From Zeaxanthinibacter sp. PT1 (lineage in GTDB: Bacteria; Bacteroidota; Bacteroidia; Flavobacteriales; Flavobacteriaceae), in contig NZ_JAQPCN010000007.1 of assembly GCF_028464225.1 (NCBI RefSeq), positions 62,001-126,000 of the forward strand: a DNA stretch of 64,000 nucleotides, given 5' to 3'. A program made the translations under genes and the position numbers. Below the pieces are notes generated by a model. The model was given only the letters and a program-made list of their open reading frames with translations, was not told where the DNA came from and searched no databases. Positions 35,569 through 44,714 of the stretch are shown piece by piece (the first letter of the stretch is position 1; the number at the start of each line of letters is the position of its first letter).

Positions 35569-37179
35569 ATGAAATTTTTCCCCACTAGAATAGCTTCATT
35601 GCTATCTATTACTTGTGCAATATTCTTTATTTTCTCGTGTCAAAATGATCTTGATTTACTTCAAGAAGTAATCTTAAATGATCCGACATCTAAGGCAATC
35701 GAGGATCGAGATAAAAAGGAGAAACATAATAATAATGTTGAAAGTACTACCGATAATCAATTACAAGGTAATAGCGCTACTCCAGAGTATCATTTGATTT
35801 TGGATGAATTAAAATCTTTTCCATCCGCTTTTGGAGCTGGTAAATATGTGGAAGGAGGCAGAGGTCAGGAAGTTTATGAAGTTACCAATTTGAATGACTC
35901 TGGCCCAGGTTCATTTAGAGATGCTTTATCCGAAGGTAATAGAATAATAATTATTAAGGTAGAGGGAATTGTTCACCTTAAATCACAACTAGCCCCATCT
36001 TCAAGTGATAATATTACAATATGGGGTCAATTTGCCCCTGGTAGAGGGCTCACTATTAGTGACAATAGGATTGTCATAGAGAATGCATCCAATGTGATAA
36101 TGCGCCATATGACTTTTCAAAACATGAAAATTGATGGTTATTCTGCGTTTGGCTTTCGTAATTTAAAACCAGGTGCGGGTATTTATGCTGACCATAACTC
36201 GTTCAGATATGGCAAAGACCAGACCTTTGATGTTGGGATGCGGCATTCTGATAATAGGGTTACAGCGTCATACAATATTATGGCTGAAACAGCCGACACT
36301 GGAAGTAGTGGCGGAATCTTCGGAGATTCTGGAAATGGATTGGTTAATGTCGGTGCATTAACATTTGCTAGAAATATGAGTTATAATTTAAGTCATAGAT
36401 TTCCAAATTTATCCGGTGGCGAAATGAAGGTAGAACATTACAATAATTATATTGTTAATTGGTCTTCCAGATTAACTAGAACAAATGGCGGTGTTATGGT
36501 CGATTGGTTTAATAATTATTGTGATGAGGGAAATCGAGTGAAAAGTTCTTCAACTCCAATCAATAAAGCATCGTATCATCCAAATTTCCGAACATATACG
36601 GCGAATAATTATGTAGGAGGAATAAATGAAAATCCTTCAGAGAATCAAAAAGATCTTTGGGTATATTATAAAGATAATGTAGTGGCGAAAGATAACGAAC
36701 CAATACTTAATCTACATTATAAAAACGCCCGTCAACACTTTTTCAATGATCCTAGTGATGGAATCTGGGATGTATATGAAGTTCCTCAAAGAGTTCGAGC
36801 AAGTGTAGGGCATAATAGGGGTATCAATGAAGATGGATCTCCTGGTTTTTTTCGTGATGATAAGGATGCTGATTATATATATAATGCAGCCTCGGGAAAT
36901 ACTGAAAGTCAATATAGAAGTTCTAATGAATGGGACTACTCATCTTTTACTGGCACTAATTTATATAAAGATTCAGATGGAGACCACATGCCTGATTGGT
37001 TTGAAAATCATCACCAACATTTAGATCCTAATCTTTATGACTCGGATAATGTTCATGAAAATTGGAGTTTCGGCTTATATGATGTTTCTAACTATGCTGG
37101 ATATACTAATTTGGAAATGTGCGCCGAGTTTTACGCAGGAGGCTTCGAAAGTATGATTGATGGAATTAATGATCTTTAA
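35569..37179 (+). CDS. Pectate-lyase-like (PL1-type beta-helix) lipoprotein
   Basis: The 536-residue protein starts with a lipoprotein signal peptide (lipobox IFSC, Cys24). A low-complexity Asp/Lys/Asn linker leads to a parallel-beta-helix domain from about residue 84: FGAGKYVEGGRGQEVYEVTN, then LNDSGPGSFRDAL, WGQFAPGRGLTI and VIMRHMTFQN. These match the fold and opening motifs of family 1 polysaccharide lyases, which cut uronic-acid polymers by beta-elimination. A DSDGDHMPDWFE calcium-type loop is near the C-terminus. Being surface- or periplasm-anchored inside an exopolysaccharide locus, it may process the local polymer rather than plant pectin. Confidence 0.82.
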   Translation: MKFFPTRIASLLSITCAIFFIFSCQNDLDLLQEVILNDPTSKAIEDRDKKEKHNNNVESTTDNQLQGNSATPEYHLILDELKSFPSAFGAGKYVEGGRGQEVYEVTNLNDSGPGSFRDALSEGNRIIIIKVEGIVHLKSQLAPSSSDNITIWGQFAPGRGLTISDNRIVIENASNVIMRHMTFQNMKIDGYSAFGFRNLKPGAGIYADHNSFRYGKDQTFDVGMRHSDNRVTASYNIMAETADTGSSGGIFGDSGNGLVNVGALTFARNMSYNLSHRFPNLSGGEMKVEHYNNYIVNWSSRLTRTNGGVMVDWFNNYCDEGNRVKSSSTPINKASYHPNFRTYTANNYVGGINENPSENQKDLWVYYKDNVVAKDNEPILNLHYKNARQHFFNDPSDGIWDVYEVPQRVRASVGHNRGINEDGSPGFFRDDKDADYIYNAASGNTESQYRSSNEWDYSSFTGTNLYKDSDGDHMPDWFENHHQHLDPNLYDSDNVHENWSFGLYDVSNYAGYTNLEMCAEFYAGGFESMIDGINDL

Positions 37180-37201
37180 AAGCCATAAATATATTTTTTG
37201 T

Positions 37202-37237
37202 TTTAAACTGGAGATATTTAAATATCTCCAGTTTAAA
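37202..37237. terminator. Perfect 36-base palindrome between convergent genes
   Basis: The half-site TTTAAACTGGAGATATTT is followed immediately by its exact reverse complement. It lies in the 73-base gap between the lyase gene (plus) and the UDP-sugar dehydrogenase (minus). The T run after it on the plus strand is interrupted, so it is a likely but not textbook bidirectional terminator. It coincides with the composition boundary of the locus. Confidence 0.65.
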
Positions 37238-37252
37238 TATCACGAATATTTT

Positions 37253-38542
37253 TTAAAGCCTTCCATTAACCAGATTGTTTGGGAGTATCCCTTTTACATC
37301 GTAAATTATTCCCTGGTCCTTGAGGAAAGACTTGAGGTCCAATTTTAGATATTCCTTATGTGCTACAGACAATACAATGGCATCATAGGATTCAGTTGAA
37401 GGTTCCTCTCTTGTTGTTTTAAGACCATATTCATGCTCTACTTCTGATGGAGAAGCCCATGGGTCATAAATCGTTACGTCTGCACCATAACTCATTAAGT
37501 TACGAATAACGTCTACTGCTTTAGTATTTCTGACATCAGGACAATTTTCTTTAAAAGTGATCCCCAGGACCAGGATTTTAGAACCTTTGACACGAATGTC
37601 CTTTTGAACCATTAATTTTATAACCTCTCCAGCTACATATTTACCCATCCCGTCATTCATTCTTCTTCCTGCCAAGATGATTTCAGGGTGATAGCCAAAT
37701 TCCTGTGCTTTTTGTGCCAGGTAATAGGGGTCAACACCGATACAGTGTCCACCTACCAAACCGGGGGTGAAAGGAAGGAAATTCCATTTTGTACCCGCAG
37801 CTTTTAAAACTTCCTGGGTATCAATATTCATCAGGTTAAAGATTTTAGCCAGCTCATTTACGAAGGCGATATTAATATCGCGCTGTGAGTTTTCTATGAC
37901 CTTTGCTGCCTCCGCCACTTTGATGCTGGGTGCCAAATGGGTACCCGCAGTAATAATAGACGCATAAAGCTGGTTCACTTTCTCTCCTACTTCCGGGGTA
38001 GAGCCTGAGGTTACCTTAAGAATCTTTTCAACGGTATGTTCCTTGTCTCCCGGGTTGATTCTTTCTGGTGAATATCCGACAAAGAAATCCTGGTTGAATT
38101 TTAATCCGCTGTGTTTTTCCAGTACCGGTACACATTCATCTTCTGTTACACCGGGATAAACCGTAGACTCGTAGATCACGGTATCTCCTTTTTTTAGGAC
38201 CTTGGCAATGGTTTCGCTGGCCTTATATAAAGGTGTAAGTATGGGTCTGTTTGTATGGTCCACTGGTGTTGGTACTGTCACAACATAGTAATTGCAGCCT
38301 TCCAGGACATCTAAATCGCTGGTACATATTAATCCTTTGGTCTGGTTTTCATTAAATTGGCTTACGAGAACTTGCTGGAGTACGGAATCTTCAACTTCCA
38401 GGGTGCTGTCTTTACCGGATTGAAGCTCTTTTACTCTTGCCTCGTTTATGTCAAAACCGATTACAGGATATTTAGTGGCAAATAAACGAGCCAGTGGAAG
38501 ACCGACATATCCAAGGCCTATAATTCCAATTTTATCTTTCAT
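37253..38542 (-). CDS. UDP-sugar 6-dehydrogenase, WbpO/TviB-like
   Basis: The 429-residue protein has an N-terminal NAD site ([17 protein letters not shown]), the TPVDHTNRP region and the catalytic cysteine C267 in [11 protein letters not shown]. It oxidises a UDP-hexose or UDP-N-acetylhexosamine to the uronic acid with two NAD molecules. The sequence and partner resemble the WbpO/TviB branch (UDP-GalNAc or UDP-GlcNAc dehydrogenase) rather than UDP-glucose dehydrogenase. It is downstream of the epimerase gene by 27 bases, so together they would make UDP-GalNAcA. Substrate choice is inferred. Confidence 0.88.
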   Translation of the reverse strand: MKDKIGIIGLGYVGLPLARLFATKYPVIGFDINEARVKELQSGKDSTLEVEDSVLQQVLVSQFNENQTKGLICTSDLDVLEGCNYYVVTVPTPVDHTNRPILTPLYKASETIAKVLKKGDTVIYESTVYPGVTEDECVPVLEKHSGLKFNQDFFVGYSPERINPGDKEHTVEKILKVTSGSTPEVGEKVNQLYASIITAGTHLAPSIKVAEAAKVIENSQRDINIAFVNELAKIFNLMNIDTQEVLKAAGTKWNFLPFTPGLVGGHCIGVDPYYLAQKAQEFGYHPEIILAGRRMNDGMGKYVAGEVIKLMVQKDIRVKGSKILVLGITFKENCPDVRNTKAVDVIRNLMSYGADVTIYDPWASPSEVEHEYGLKTTREEPSTESYDAIVLSVAHKEYLKLDLKSFLKDQGIIYDVKGILPNNLVNGRL

Positions 38543-38569
38543 TTTTATTAGGTGTTATATAATCTATCG

Positions 38570-39568
38570 TTAATTTAAATTTTTCCAGTACCAGGCAACA
38601 GCTTCTTTCAGGCCTTCTCGCATATTGTACTGCGGATCATAACCAAGATTGCTTTTGGCTTTATCAATGGAGGCAAGAGAATGGGGGACATCTCCCGGGC
38701 GCTCAGGTCCATATATAACTTCTACATCTTTTATATCCCCATCATACGCTGATAAATATTCTTTCAGCAGGGATACCAGTTCATTAAGATCGGTTCTTTC
38801 GCCATATGCCACATTGTAAACGGTATTCACGGCTTCGGGCTTATTCGCAATCAAGGCTTTTATATTTGCTTCTACTACGTTGTCTATGTAGGTAAAATCC
38901 CTGGAATAACTCCCATCTCCATTTATGGTTGGCGAGTTGTGATTGATCAGCTGGATAACAAATTTAGGTATGACGGCGGCATACGCCCCGTTAGGATCCT
39001 GATTTCTTCCAAAGACGTTAAAATACCTAAGGCCAATGGTTTCAACGCCATAAGTCTTAGAAAATACATCGGCATATAACTCGTTCACATATTTGGTTAC
39101 AGCATAGGGTGAGAGCGGCCTACCGATGACATCTTCCCGTTTTGGCATTGATGTGGAGTCTCCGTATGTGGAGGAGCTTGCCGCATAAACAAACCTTTTT
39201 ACCGAAGCATCTTTTGCAGCCGATAACATATTCAGGAAGCCCGAAACGTTCACTTCATTGCTTGTAATAGGATCGTTTATAGAGCGTGGAACTGAGCCTA
39301 GAGCGGCTTGGTGAAGGACATAGTCGACTCCTTGGGTTGCTTTCTGACAAGTTTCCAGGTCCCTGATATCTCCCTCAATTAAAGTAAATTTCGGATGATC
39401 TTTAATTTCATCTAAATTCTGTCTTTTGCCTGTGGCGAAATTGTCAAGGCATCTTACAGAATTACCATTCTCCAGTAGGGCCTTACATAAATTAGACCCG
39501 ATGAATCCAGCTCCGCCGGTTACGAGAACGGTGAATGAAGAATTTAGAATATTGTTGATTTGATACAT
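38570..39568 (-). CDS. UDP-N-acetylglucosamine C4-epimerase, WbpP/TviC-like SDR enzyme
   Basis: The 332-residue protein is an extended [19 protein letters not shown] for NAD binding, [11 protein letters not shown] and the catalytic YAVTK ([11 protein letters not shown]). The length and motifs fit WbpP/TviC, which interconvert UDP-GlcNAc and UDP-GalNAc or their uronic forms. It is followed by the dehydrogenase on the same strand. An upstream gap of 154 bases leaves room for a promoter. The partner gene and family support UDP-GalNAcA synthesis. Confidence 0.88.
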   Translation of the reverse strand: MYQINNILNSSFTVLVTGGAGFIGSNLCKALLENGNSVRCLDNFATGKRQNLDEIKDHPKFTLIEGDIRDLETCQKATQGVDYVLHQAALGSVPRSINDPITSNEVNVSGFLNMLSAAKDASVKRFVYAASSSTYGDSTSMPKREDVIGRPLSPYAVTKYVNELYADVFSKTYGVETIGLRYFNVFGRNQDPNGAYAAVIPKFVIQLINHNSPTINGDGSYSRDFTYIDNVVEANIKALIANKPEAVNTVYNVAYGERTDLNELVSLLKEYLSAYDGDIKDVEVIYGPERPGDVPHSLASIDKAKSNLGYDPQYNMREGLKEAVAWYWKNLN

Positions 39569-39722
39569 TTATTGTTCTTTAATAGCGCGGAAAAGATTTC
39601 CTCTTCGGCGCTGCAAATTAATGGAATAAAAACAGAAACTGTTAACCATTTCAGCTATATGGTTATCCTTTTTGGTTATTCGGCAATGAGTAATTTAGTT
39701 TTGGGGCAAATCCGAGCTAAGT

Positions 39723-40748
39723 TCATGGGGAATCGGGAGATTCTAATAATTTGTCCAAAGCATATTCTGACAGGATCTCGTGACCACCTTCAAAGATAGT
39801 CAGTTCAATGTTTTCATGTGATCTGAACAGGAAGATCTCTCGTTGTCCGATTTGCCCTAAATTTGCCGGGAGCTTTTCCCTGCTTGATAAATTCGTGATC
39901 TCTTGCTTTCTTACGTACCTGCTTGAATCGGTAACCTGCCTGTCGGCCAATAGTTTGTTGTAAAAATTAATAGAGTGAATATAAGGTACGCTTCCAGTGG
40001 TCCCGTCTTCTATACCTGCATACAGATATAATTTTGAAGCTTTTGATGTATGGGTATCTGATGGAAAAAAGAGAGGCGACCTTAACCTTGCTGCCCGGCT
40101 GTCCAATCGGTTGCTGGTTTGCCCGGTACAATCTATTATATCCTTATGATAGGAATTGTTTCGCTCCAAGCTTTCGTAATACCATTGCTCTAAATCCGTG
40201 ATGGAAGCCCATGCTGAAAATTTAGCGACAGGTAATTGTGATTTCATGTACATGCAAAGTGCGGTATAGCCCCCTCCGCTAGCTCCGACCACATAGATTT
40301 TGGCAGTATCAACCTGCGCTTCTGCAATGGCGAATTTAATGGCCGATTCTATGTTGTCAATGACCTTAGAACTGCAACAAGCGTCCTGATGATTATTGGG
40401 TCCCTGAAAATCCGGGTGAATGTAATTTATATTTTTATCCTTACTCAATAAAGCGAGACGGTCTGCCTGGGTATAGTCACCACTCCAGGAGTGCAGGCTA
40501 ACAATCAAGGGCTTGGCTTTTTTACTCGTGCTCTTGTAAAAATATGCAGACTGAGATTCTCCCTCGATGTGCGGACTTATAACTACCTCTTTAAACTCCG
40601 AGGGCCAATCCCTATTTGAATCCTTCAATAAAGAATTCGATATATTCTTAATACAGATTGATCCTGGGAAAAAAAATAGGAGTACTGCCAGAATTAATAG
40701 GAGTGCAGAACATAGTGCAAAAAATTTTGTGCTTTTTCTGAGTTTCAT
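39723..40748 (-). CDS. Membrane-anchored alpha/beta hydrolase
   Basis: The 341-residue protein has one N-terminal transmembrane or signal-anchor segment (about 9-30) and then an alpha/beta-hydrolase fold: SLHSWSGDYTQ (oxyanion region), the nucleophile elbow G155-A-S157-G-G, and a late EGGH323 that would be the catalytic histidine. A candidate acid is DGTTGSVP near 245. The globular part should be periplasmic. It is adjacent to the MBOAT and SGNH-like genes, which suggests action on sugar esters (for example an esterase), but peptidase activity is also possible. Confidence 0.75.
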   Translation of the reverse strand: MKLRKSTKFFALCSALLLILAVLLFFFPGSICIKNISNSLLKDSNRDWPSEFKEVVISPHIEGESQSAYFYKSTSKKAKPLIVSLHSWSGDYTQADRLALLSKDKNINYIHPDFQGPNNHQDACCSSKVIDNIESAIKFAIAEAQVDTAKIYVVGASGGGYTALCMYMKSQLPVAKFSAWASITDLEQWYYESLERNNSYHKDIIDCTGQTSNRLDSRAARLRSPLFFPSDTHTSKASKLYLYAGIEDGTTGSVPYIHSINFYNKLLADRQVTDSSRYVRKQEITNLSSREKLPANLGQIGQREIFLFRSHENIELTIFEGGHEILSEYALDKLLESPDSP

Positions 40749-40772
40749 CAGGTTGAGGTCAAGGATTTTCCC

Positions 40773-41669
40773 CTAAAGGTGTGGATTGATGACTCCTAAA
40801 CTTCGCAGGGAGTTGTCAATAATTTCCGTATACCTGCGAGCTCCCTTATAATTTAAATGATCTAAGTCTGCAAAGAATTTTTCAGGGAAATCTAATTCAG
40901 CATGGTTTATTAATATTGCCTCAGGCAATTCATTTTCTGCAAAAATTTTATAGTAATCCTTTACAGGGCTATAATATTCTGCCTCAATAGGGTGTATCGG
41001 GGTGTGAAGTAATATAAGGTTTAGATTATTACGTTCACAATATTCATAAATTCTTTTCAAATATATCTTTTGATACTCCGATTTAGAACTGTTCTCACTT
41101 AAGGCGGGTCTTCCTTTATTGTATTTTATAGCTTCTTCCAGTTTAACTCTTTCCAGATGTTTATATCCTCCCAAATAGGAATATCCCTTTAGTACGGCGT
41201 TGATGTTATAAAAGATAGTCTGTGGCGTGAATTTAATCACCCCCCAGGGATTGAATTGTAGTAATTCAAAATAATCTTGAAAATTAAATAGTAAAAAGTG
41301 ATTTCTTAATTTGTACTTCAGTTTAGATTCACCAACTAACCAATCATCCATATTTTTTTCCAGGTCATGATATGAGTATCCCAGTATAACATTTCGAATT
41401 TGAGGATTTCGTGCGGTGAGTTCCCTGAGTTTTAGATAATCATAATAATACGCAGTGCCGCTTTGTGCTAGGTTTACTACTGTTGGGATTTCATCGTCAT
41501 TAATGGCACACTCTGGGTGCGAGTTCCCTAAGATTACCGTGCGGGTATGTTTTGGTAGCTCAAAAGGAAATAATAGATGACCAATATAATTGCTTGCTAT
41601 TGTAAGCAAACTTAGACTACCAAGTAAGACAATTGAGAAGATTAAACAATTTGAGATAAAACTTTTCAT
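40773..41669 (-). CDS. SGNH-like membrane-anchored protein, likely partner of the MBOAT acyltransferase
   Basis: The start at 41669 (MKSFISNCLI) is chosen because an upstream in-frame start at 41720 lies inside the MBOAT gene. The 298-residue protein has one N-terminal transmembrane segment (about 8-28) and the elements of an SGNH-type serine enzyme: ILGNS50-H at the start of the globular domain and D268-x2-H271 near the end. This order resembles DltD-type partners. Together with the MBOAT gene directly upstream, it fits a two-protein system that moves an acyl group across the membrane and onto the polysaccharide. Confidence 0.72.
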   Translation of the reverse strand: MKSFISNCLIFSIVLLGSLSLLTIASNYIGHLLFPFELPKHTRTVILGNSHPECAINDDEIPTVVNLAQSGTAYYYDYLKLRELTARNPQIRNVILGYSYHDLEKNMDDWLVGESKLKYKLRNHFLLFNFQDYFELLQFNPWGVIKFTPQTIFYNINAVLKGYSYLGGYKHLERVKLEEAIKYNKGRPALSENSSKSEYQKIYLKRIYEYCERNNLNLILLHTPIHPIEAEYYSPVKDYYKIFAENELPEAILINHAELDFPEKFFADLDHLNYKGARRYTEIIDNSLRSLGVINPHL

Positions 41670-41670
41670 A

Positions 41671-43110
41671 TTAGAACTGGAAATAGATGAATTGTTGTTG
41701 TGAGCCCCCGAAAGTTCCAATTAAGAGGATTATTCCGATATATATACTCCATCGGATACTACGGTTAGTTCGGCTGAGCCGATTAAACTCTAAGGCATGA
41801 GCTTTACTTCTTTGTGACCATTCAAAAAGAACGAAAAAACCAATCAGTAAAAGAGTAGGCCATGGTAATATTGCTGGTTTCTCCACCAGGGATGCGGAGA
41901 GTAATCCACCGATATAACGAAATGCATGTGAAAGATGCTCTGCCCTGAAGAAAATCCAAGCCAATACCGTTAAAGAAAAGGTTAATGTAATTTTCAGAAA
42001 TTCTGAGAATGTAGGAAAAAGACGGCCTTCCGCTGTAGCATCTAAGTGATTCCTATTCTGATTGGTGAGTAACAATGGCAAAAAATAAACGGCATTTAAA
42101 GCTCCCCAAAATATAAATGTCCAGTTGGCACCATGCCAGAAGCCACTTATTATAAAAATTATAAAGGTGTTACGCACTTTCATCCAGGTACCACCTCGAC
42201 TACCTCCTAACGGGATATACAGGTAATCCCTAAACCAGGTAGAAAGAGATATGTGCCACCTTCTCCAGAATTCGGCAATATCTCTTGAGAAGTATGGGTA
42301 TGCAAAATTTCTCATCAGGTCAAATCCAAACAGCCTTGCCGTACCGATTGCTATGTCTGAATAACCCGAAAAATCTCCATAGATCTGGAATGTGAAAAAT
42401 AGTGCCCCCAGGAAAAGTGTGCTTCCCCCGTATATTTCAGAATTATTAAAAATGAGGTTGGCGTATTCTGCGCAATTGTCCGCAATTACTACTTTCTTAA
42501 ATAATCCCCACAGGATTTGTCGCATCCCGTCTACTGCTAACGGGTAATTGAATTTTCTTTTAGTATAAAATTGGGGTAATAGATTGGTAGCTCTTTCGAT
42601 GGGCCCAGCAACTAATTGGGGGAAAAATGAAACGAATGCGGCAAAATCTACTAGGTTTTTAGTAGGGGTCAATTGGCGCCTGTATATATCTATAGTATAA
42701 CTAAGTGTTTGAAAAGTATAGAAACTTATACCAACTGGTAAAATTATATTAAGGCTATTGGCATTTAATTCATAACCGGCAATTGAAAAGGCCGACCTGA
42801 AATTTTCCAGGAAGAAATTATAATATTTGAAAAAACCAAGAAAACCGAGGTTTACTATGATGCTTATACCTAGCAGAGTTTTTCTTCTGGTATCAGATTT
42901 TTCAGAACTTATGGCTAATCCTATGCCGAAATCGACCAAGGTGCTGAATACTATTAATGAAAGAAAACGCCAATCCCACCAGCCGTAAAAAATATAACTT
43001 GCGGCCAGAAGCAGTAAATTTTGTAATCTTAAGTTGCCTTGGAAAACGAACCAATACAGGATAAATACAATAGGTAGAAATATAGCAAAATCTAAGGAAT
43101 TAAAAAGCAT
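41671..43110 (-). CDS. MBOAT-family O-acyltransferase (AlgI-like)
   Basis: The 479-residue membrane protein has about ten hydrophobic segments, the DxxGYSDIAIGTARLFGF region, FWRRWHISLSTWFRDYLYIPLGGSR-type sequence (positions about 285-310) and the catalytic histidine H326 in GFWHGANW. AlgI and DltB relatives pass acyl groups, usually acetyl, from the cytoplasm to an extracellular acceptor. The stop codon is immediately followed by the SGNH-like partner's ATG (one base between them). It probably O-acetylates the exported polysaccharide. Confidence 0.93.
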   Translation of the reverse strand: MLFNSLDFAIFLPIVFILYWFVFQGNLRLQNLLLLAASYIFYGWWDWRFLSLIVFSTLVDFGIGLAISSEKSDTRRKTLLGISIIVNLGFLGFFKYYNFFLENFRSAFSIAGYELNANSLNIILPVGISFYTFQTLSYTIDIYRRQLTPTKNLVDFAAFVSFFPQLVAGPIERATNLLPQFYTKRKFNYPLAVDGMRQILWGLFKKVVIADNCAEYANLIFNNSEIYGGSTLFLGALFFTFQIYGDFSGYSDIAIGTARLFGFDLMRNFAYPYFSRDIAEFWRRWHISLSTWFRDYLYIPLGGSRGGTWMKVRNTFIIFIISGFWHGANWTFIFWGALNAVYFLPLLLTNQNRNHLDATAEGRLFPTFSEFLKITLTFSLTVLAWIFFRAEHLSHAFRYIGGLLSASLVEKPAILPWPTLLLIGFFVLFEWSQRSKAHALEFNRLSRTNRSIRWSIYIGIILLIGTFGGSQQQFIYFQF

Positions 43111-43195
43111 AGATCGGGTAAATCTAGAATTAATAATTAATTATTATATAACCTAATGGTTAAATATAATTTATTCCATACGGACCAATTCTTAT

Positions 43196-44221
43196 TTAAA
43201 TATTGTAATAAGATTTATACCAGTTAACAAAAGATTGAATACCTACTTTTACATCGGTATCCGGTTTATACCCATAATCTTTTATTAGATCTTCTACGTC
43301 TGCCCAGGTACGCTCCACATCACCAGGCTGAATGGGCATTAATTTCTTTTCTGCCTTTTTACCCACACTATTTTCTATGGCCTCTATAAAGTCCATTAGT
43401 TTTACCGAATTATTATTCCCAATGTTATAAACTTGGTATAATTGATCCGATTCATGCCGAGAGTTGACCTCTCCTTCAACAATTTTTGAGATCCCGTTTA
43501 CAATATCATCGATATAAGTAAAATCCCTTTCCATTTTACCGTGGTTAAAGACCTGGATTGGCTCTCCCTTGATTATAGCGTCCGTGAATAAGAACAATGC
43601 CATATCTGGTCTTCCCCATGGCCCATAAACGGTAAAAAATCGTAAGCCGGTAGTAGGGATTTTGAACAGATGACTATAGGTATGAGCCATTAATTCATTA
43701 CTCTTTTTAGAGGCTGCATACAAGCTGATTGGATGATCCACAGAATCAGAAACCTTAAATGGCACCTCCTTATTTAATCCGTATACACTGGAGCTACTGG
43801 CGTAAACAAGGTGTTTAACCTTTTGATGCCTACAACACTCGAGGATATTTAAGTACCCAACAATATTACTGTCAATATAAGACTCGGGGTTCTCCAGGCT
43901 GTAGCGGACACCTGCCTGCGCAGCTAAATGACAAACCACGTCAAAATTCTTTTCTCTGAATAGTTTCGGCAAAGATTCACGATCTTCTAAATTCATTCGG
44001 ACAAATGAAAATCTATCATTAGTTGAAGACCGACTTTCTTTCAAATACTCTGTTGCATCTTCCTCGGCTATACCTAATTCTTTAAGTCGGTCAAATTTAA
44101 GCTGAGTGGAATAGTAGTCATTTATATTATCCAAACCTGTTATTTCATGGCCGTGTTGCAAAAGTTGTTGTGCTACATGGAAGCCGATAAAACCGGCAGC
44201 CCCTGTTACTAATATTTTCAT
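43196..44221 (-). CDS. UDP-glucuronate 4-epimerase-like SDR enzyme
   Basis: The 341-residue extended SDR has VTGAAGFIGFHVAQQL, HLAAQAGVRYSLENP and YAASKKSNELMAH with the Y-x3-K catalytic pair. The HLAAQAGVRYS stretch and the loop around YYSTQLKFDRL are typical of UDP-glucuronate 4-epimerases, which make UDP-GalA. It precedes the MBOAT gene by 85 bases in the same direction. It would supply galacturonate for the polymer; no UDP-glucose dehydrogenase gene for its substrate is present in the window. Confidence 0.9.
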   Translation of the reverse strand: MKILVTGAAGFIGFHVAQQLLQHGHEITGLDNINDYYSTQLKFDRLKELGIAEEDATEYLKESRSSTNDRFSFVRMNLEDRESLPKLFREKNFDVVCHLAAQAGVRYSLENPESYIDSNIVGYLNILECCRHQKVKHLVYASSSSVYGLNKEVPFKVSDSVDHPISLYAASKKSNELMAHTYSHLFKIPTTGLRFFTVYGPWGRPDMALFLFTDAIIKGEPIQVFNHGKMERDFTYIDDIVNGISKIVEGEVNSRHESDQLYQVYNIGNNNSVKLMDFIEAIENSVGKKAEKKLMPIQPGDVERTWADVEDLIKDYGYKPDTDVKVGIQSFVNWYKSYYNI

Positions 44222-44714
44222 TTTACGCGCTTTTTAATGCCTTTTTTTCTTGTCCAAAGCAGGATTTATAATCCTTTACCTCAAATTGCAAATAAAACCC
44301 AAATCAAATTACAGTTAGAAATCAAGGACTGGGTCGTGAATTTACAAAGAGTGCCAAGGCGGCAAAGCTAATAAATCTTCTGGACTGCATTGGGGCATAA
44401 TTGTCTCTAATCGATGATATGTTAACTTTTCCGATTTCTGGCTTGCAGTGTCATTATATAATTATCATGATCATATTGGATGAAACAGATTGTTTGTGTT
44501 AAAGAGTACATAAGTTTTAAAATTACGCTCTAATATTGCCCACTGAAACATATTCTGACTATTTTAAATTTGAGGAAGATTGTTTCTAATTGGCTAAAAA
44601 GATTTCCCCTTGACCGAAGATTAATGCGGATTAAACGAATTGATCGATAGAAGTAAGGCGTATAGGTCGGTTTTAGCTATTTTTACAGGAGTTTACATTA
44701 AGCAGTATAAGACT
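44222..44714. other. Intergenic region between divergent polysaccharide operons, with possible -7 element
   Basis: This gap of nearly 500 bases lies between the UDP-glucuronate epimerase (minus) and the aminotransferase (plus). TAAATTTG at 44565-44572 matches the TAnnTTTG core for the plus-strand genes, though no TTG lies at the right spacing. The composition is ordinary for this locus. I see no tRNA, no small gene and no strong hairpin. Confidence 0.4.

Larger units (their letters stand above)
27738..37200. other. AT-rich segment of the polysaccharide locus
   Basis: Hand counts of GC on 60-base lines give 13/60 (31201), 16/60 (32701), 16/60 (33541) and 23-24/60 in the pectate-lyase gene (36001, 36481), against 28/60 (37681) and 26/60 (38041) in the uronate genes just to the right. 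The right boundary, at about 37,200, is fairly sharp; the left one is gradual. This covers polymerase, flippase and several glycosyltransferases, the usual exchangeable core of such loci. Whole-window composition was not computed. Confidence 0.6.

Noticed and set aside
27738..37250. Mobile element as cause of the low-GC segment
   Set aside because: No transposase, integrase, terminal repeats or tRNA was found at the edges; homologous exchange of a cassette is a simpler explanation.
41670..41720. Upstream start for the SGNH-like gene
   Set aside because: It lies within the MBOAT gene and adds an Asn/Ser-rich stretch before a normal transmembrane start.
44640..44714. Earlier TTG start for the aminotransferase
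   Set aside because: The added 25 residues do not resemble aminotransferases of this family; the choice remains uncertain because both are TTG codons.
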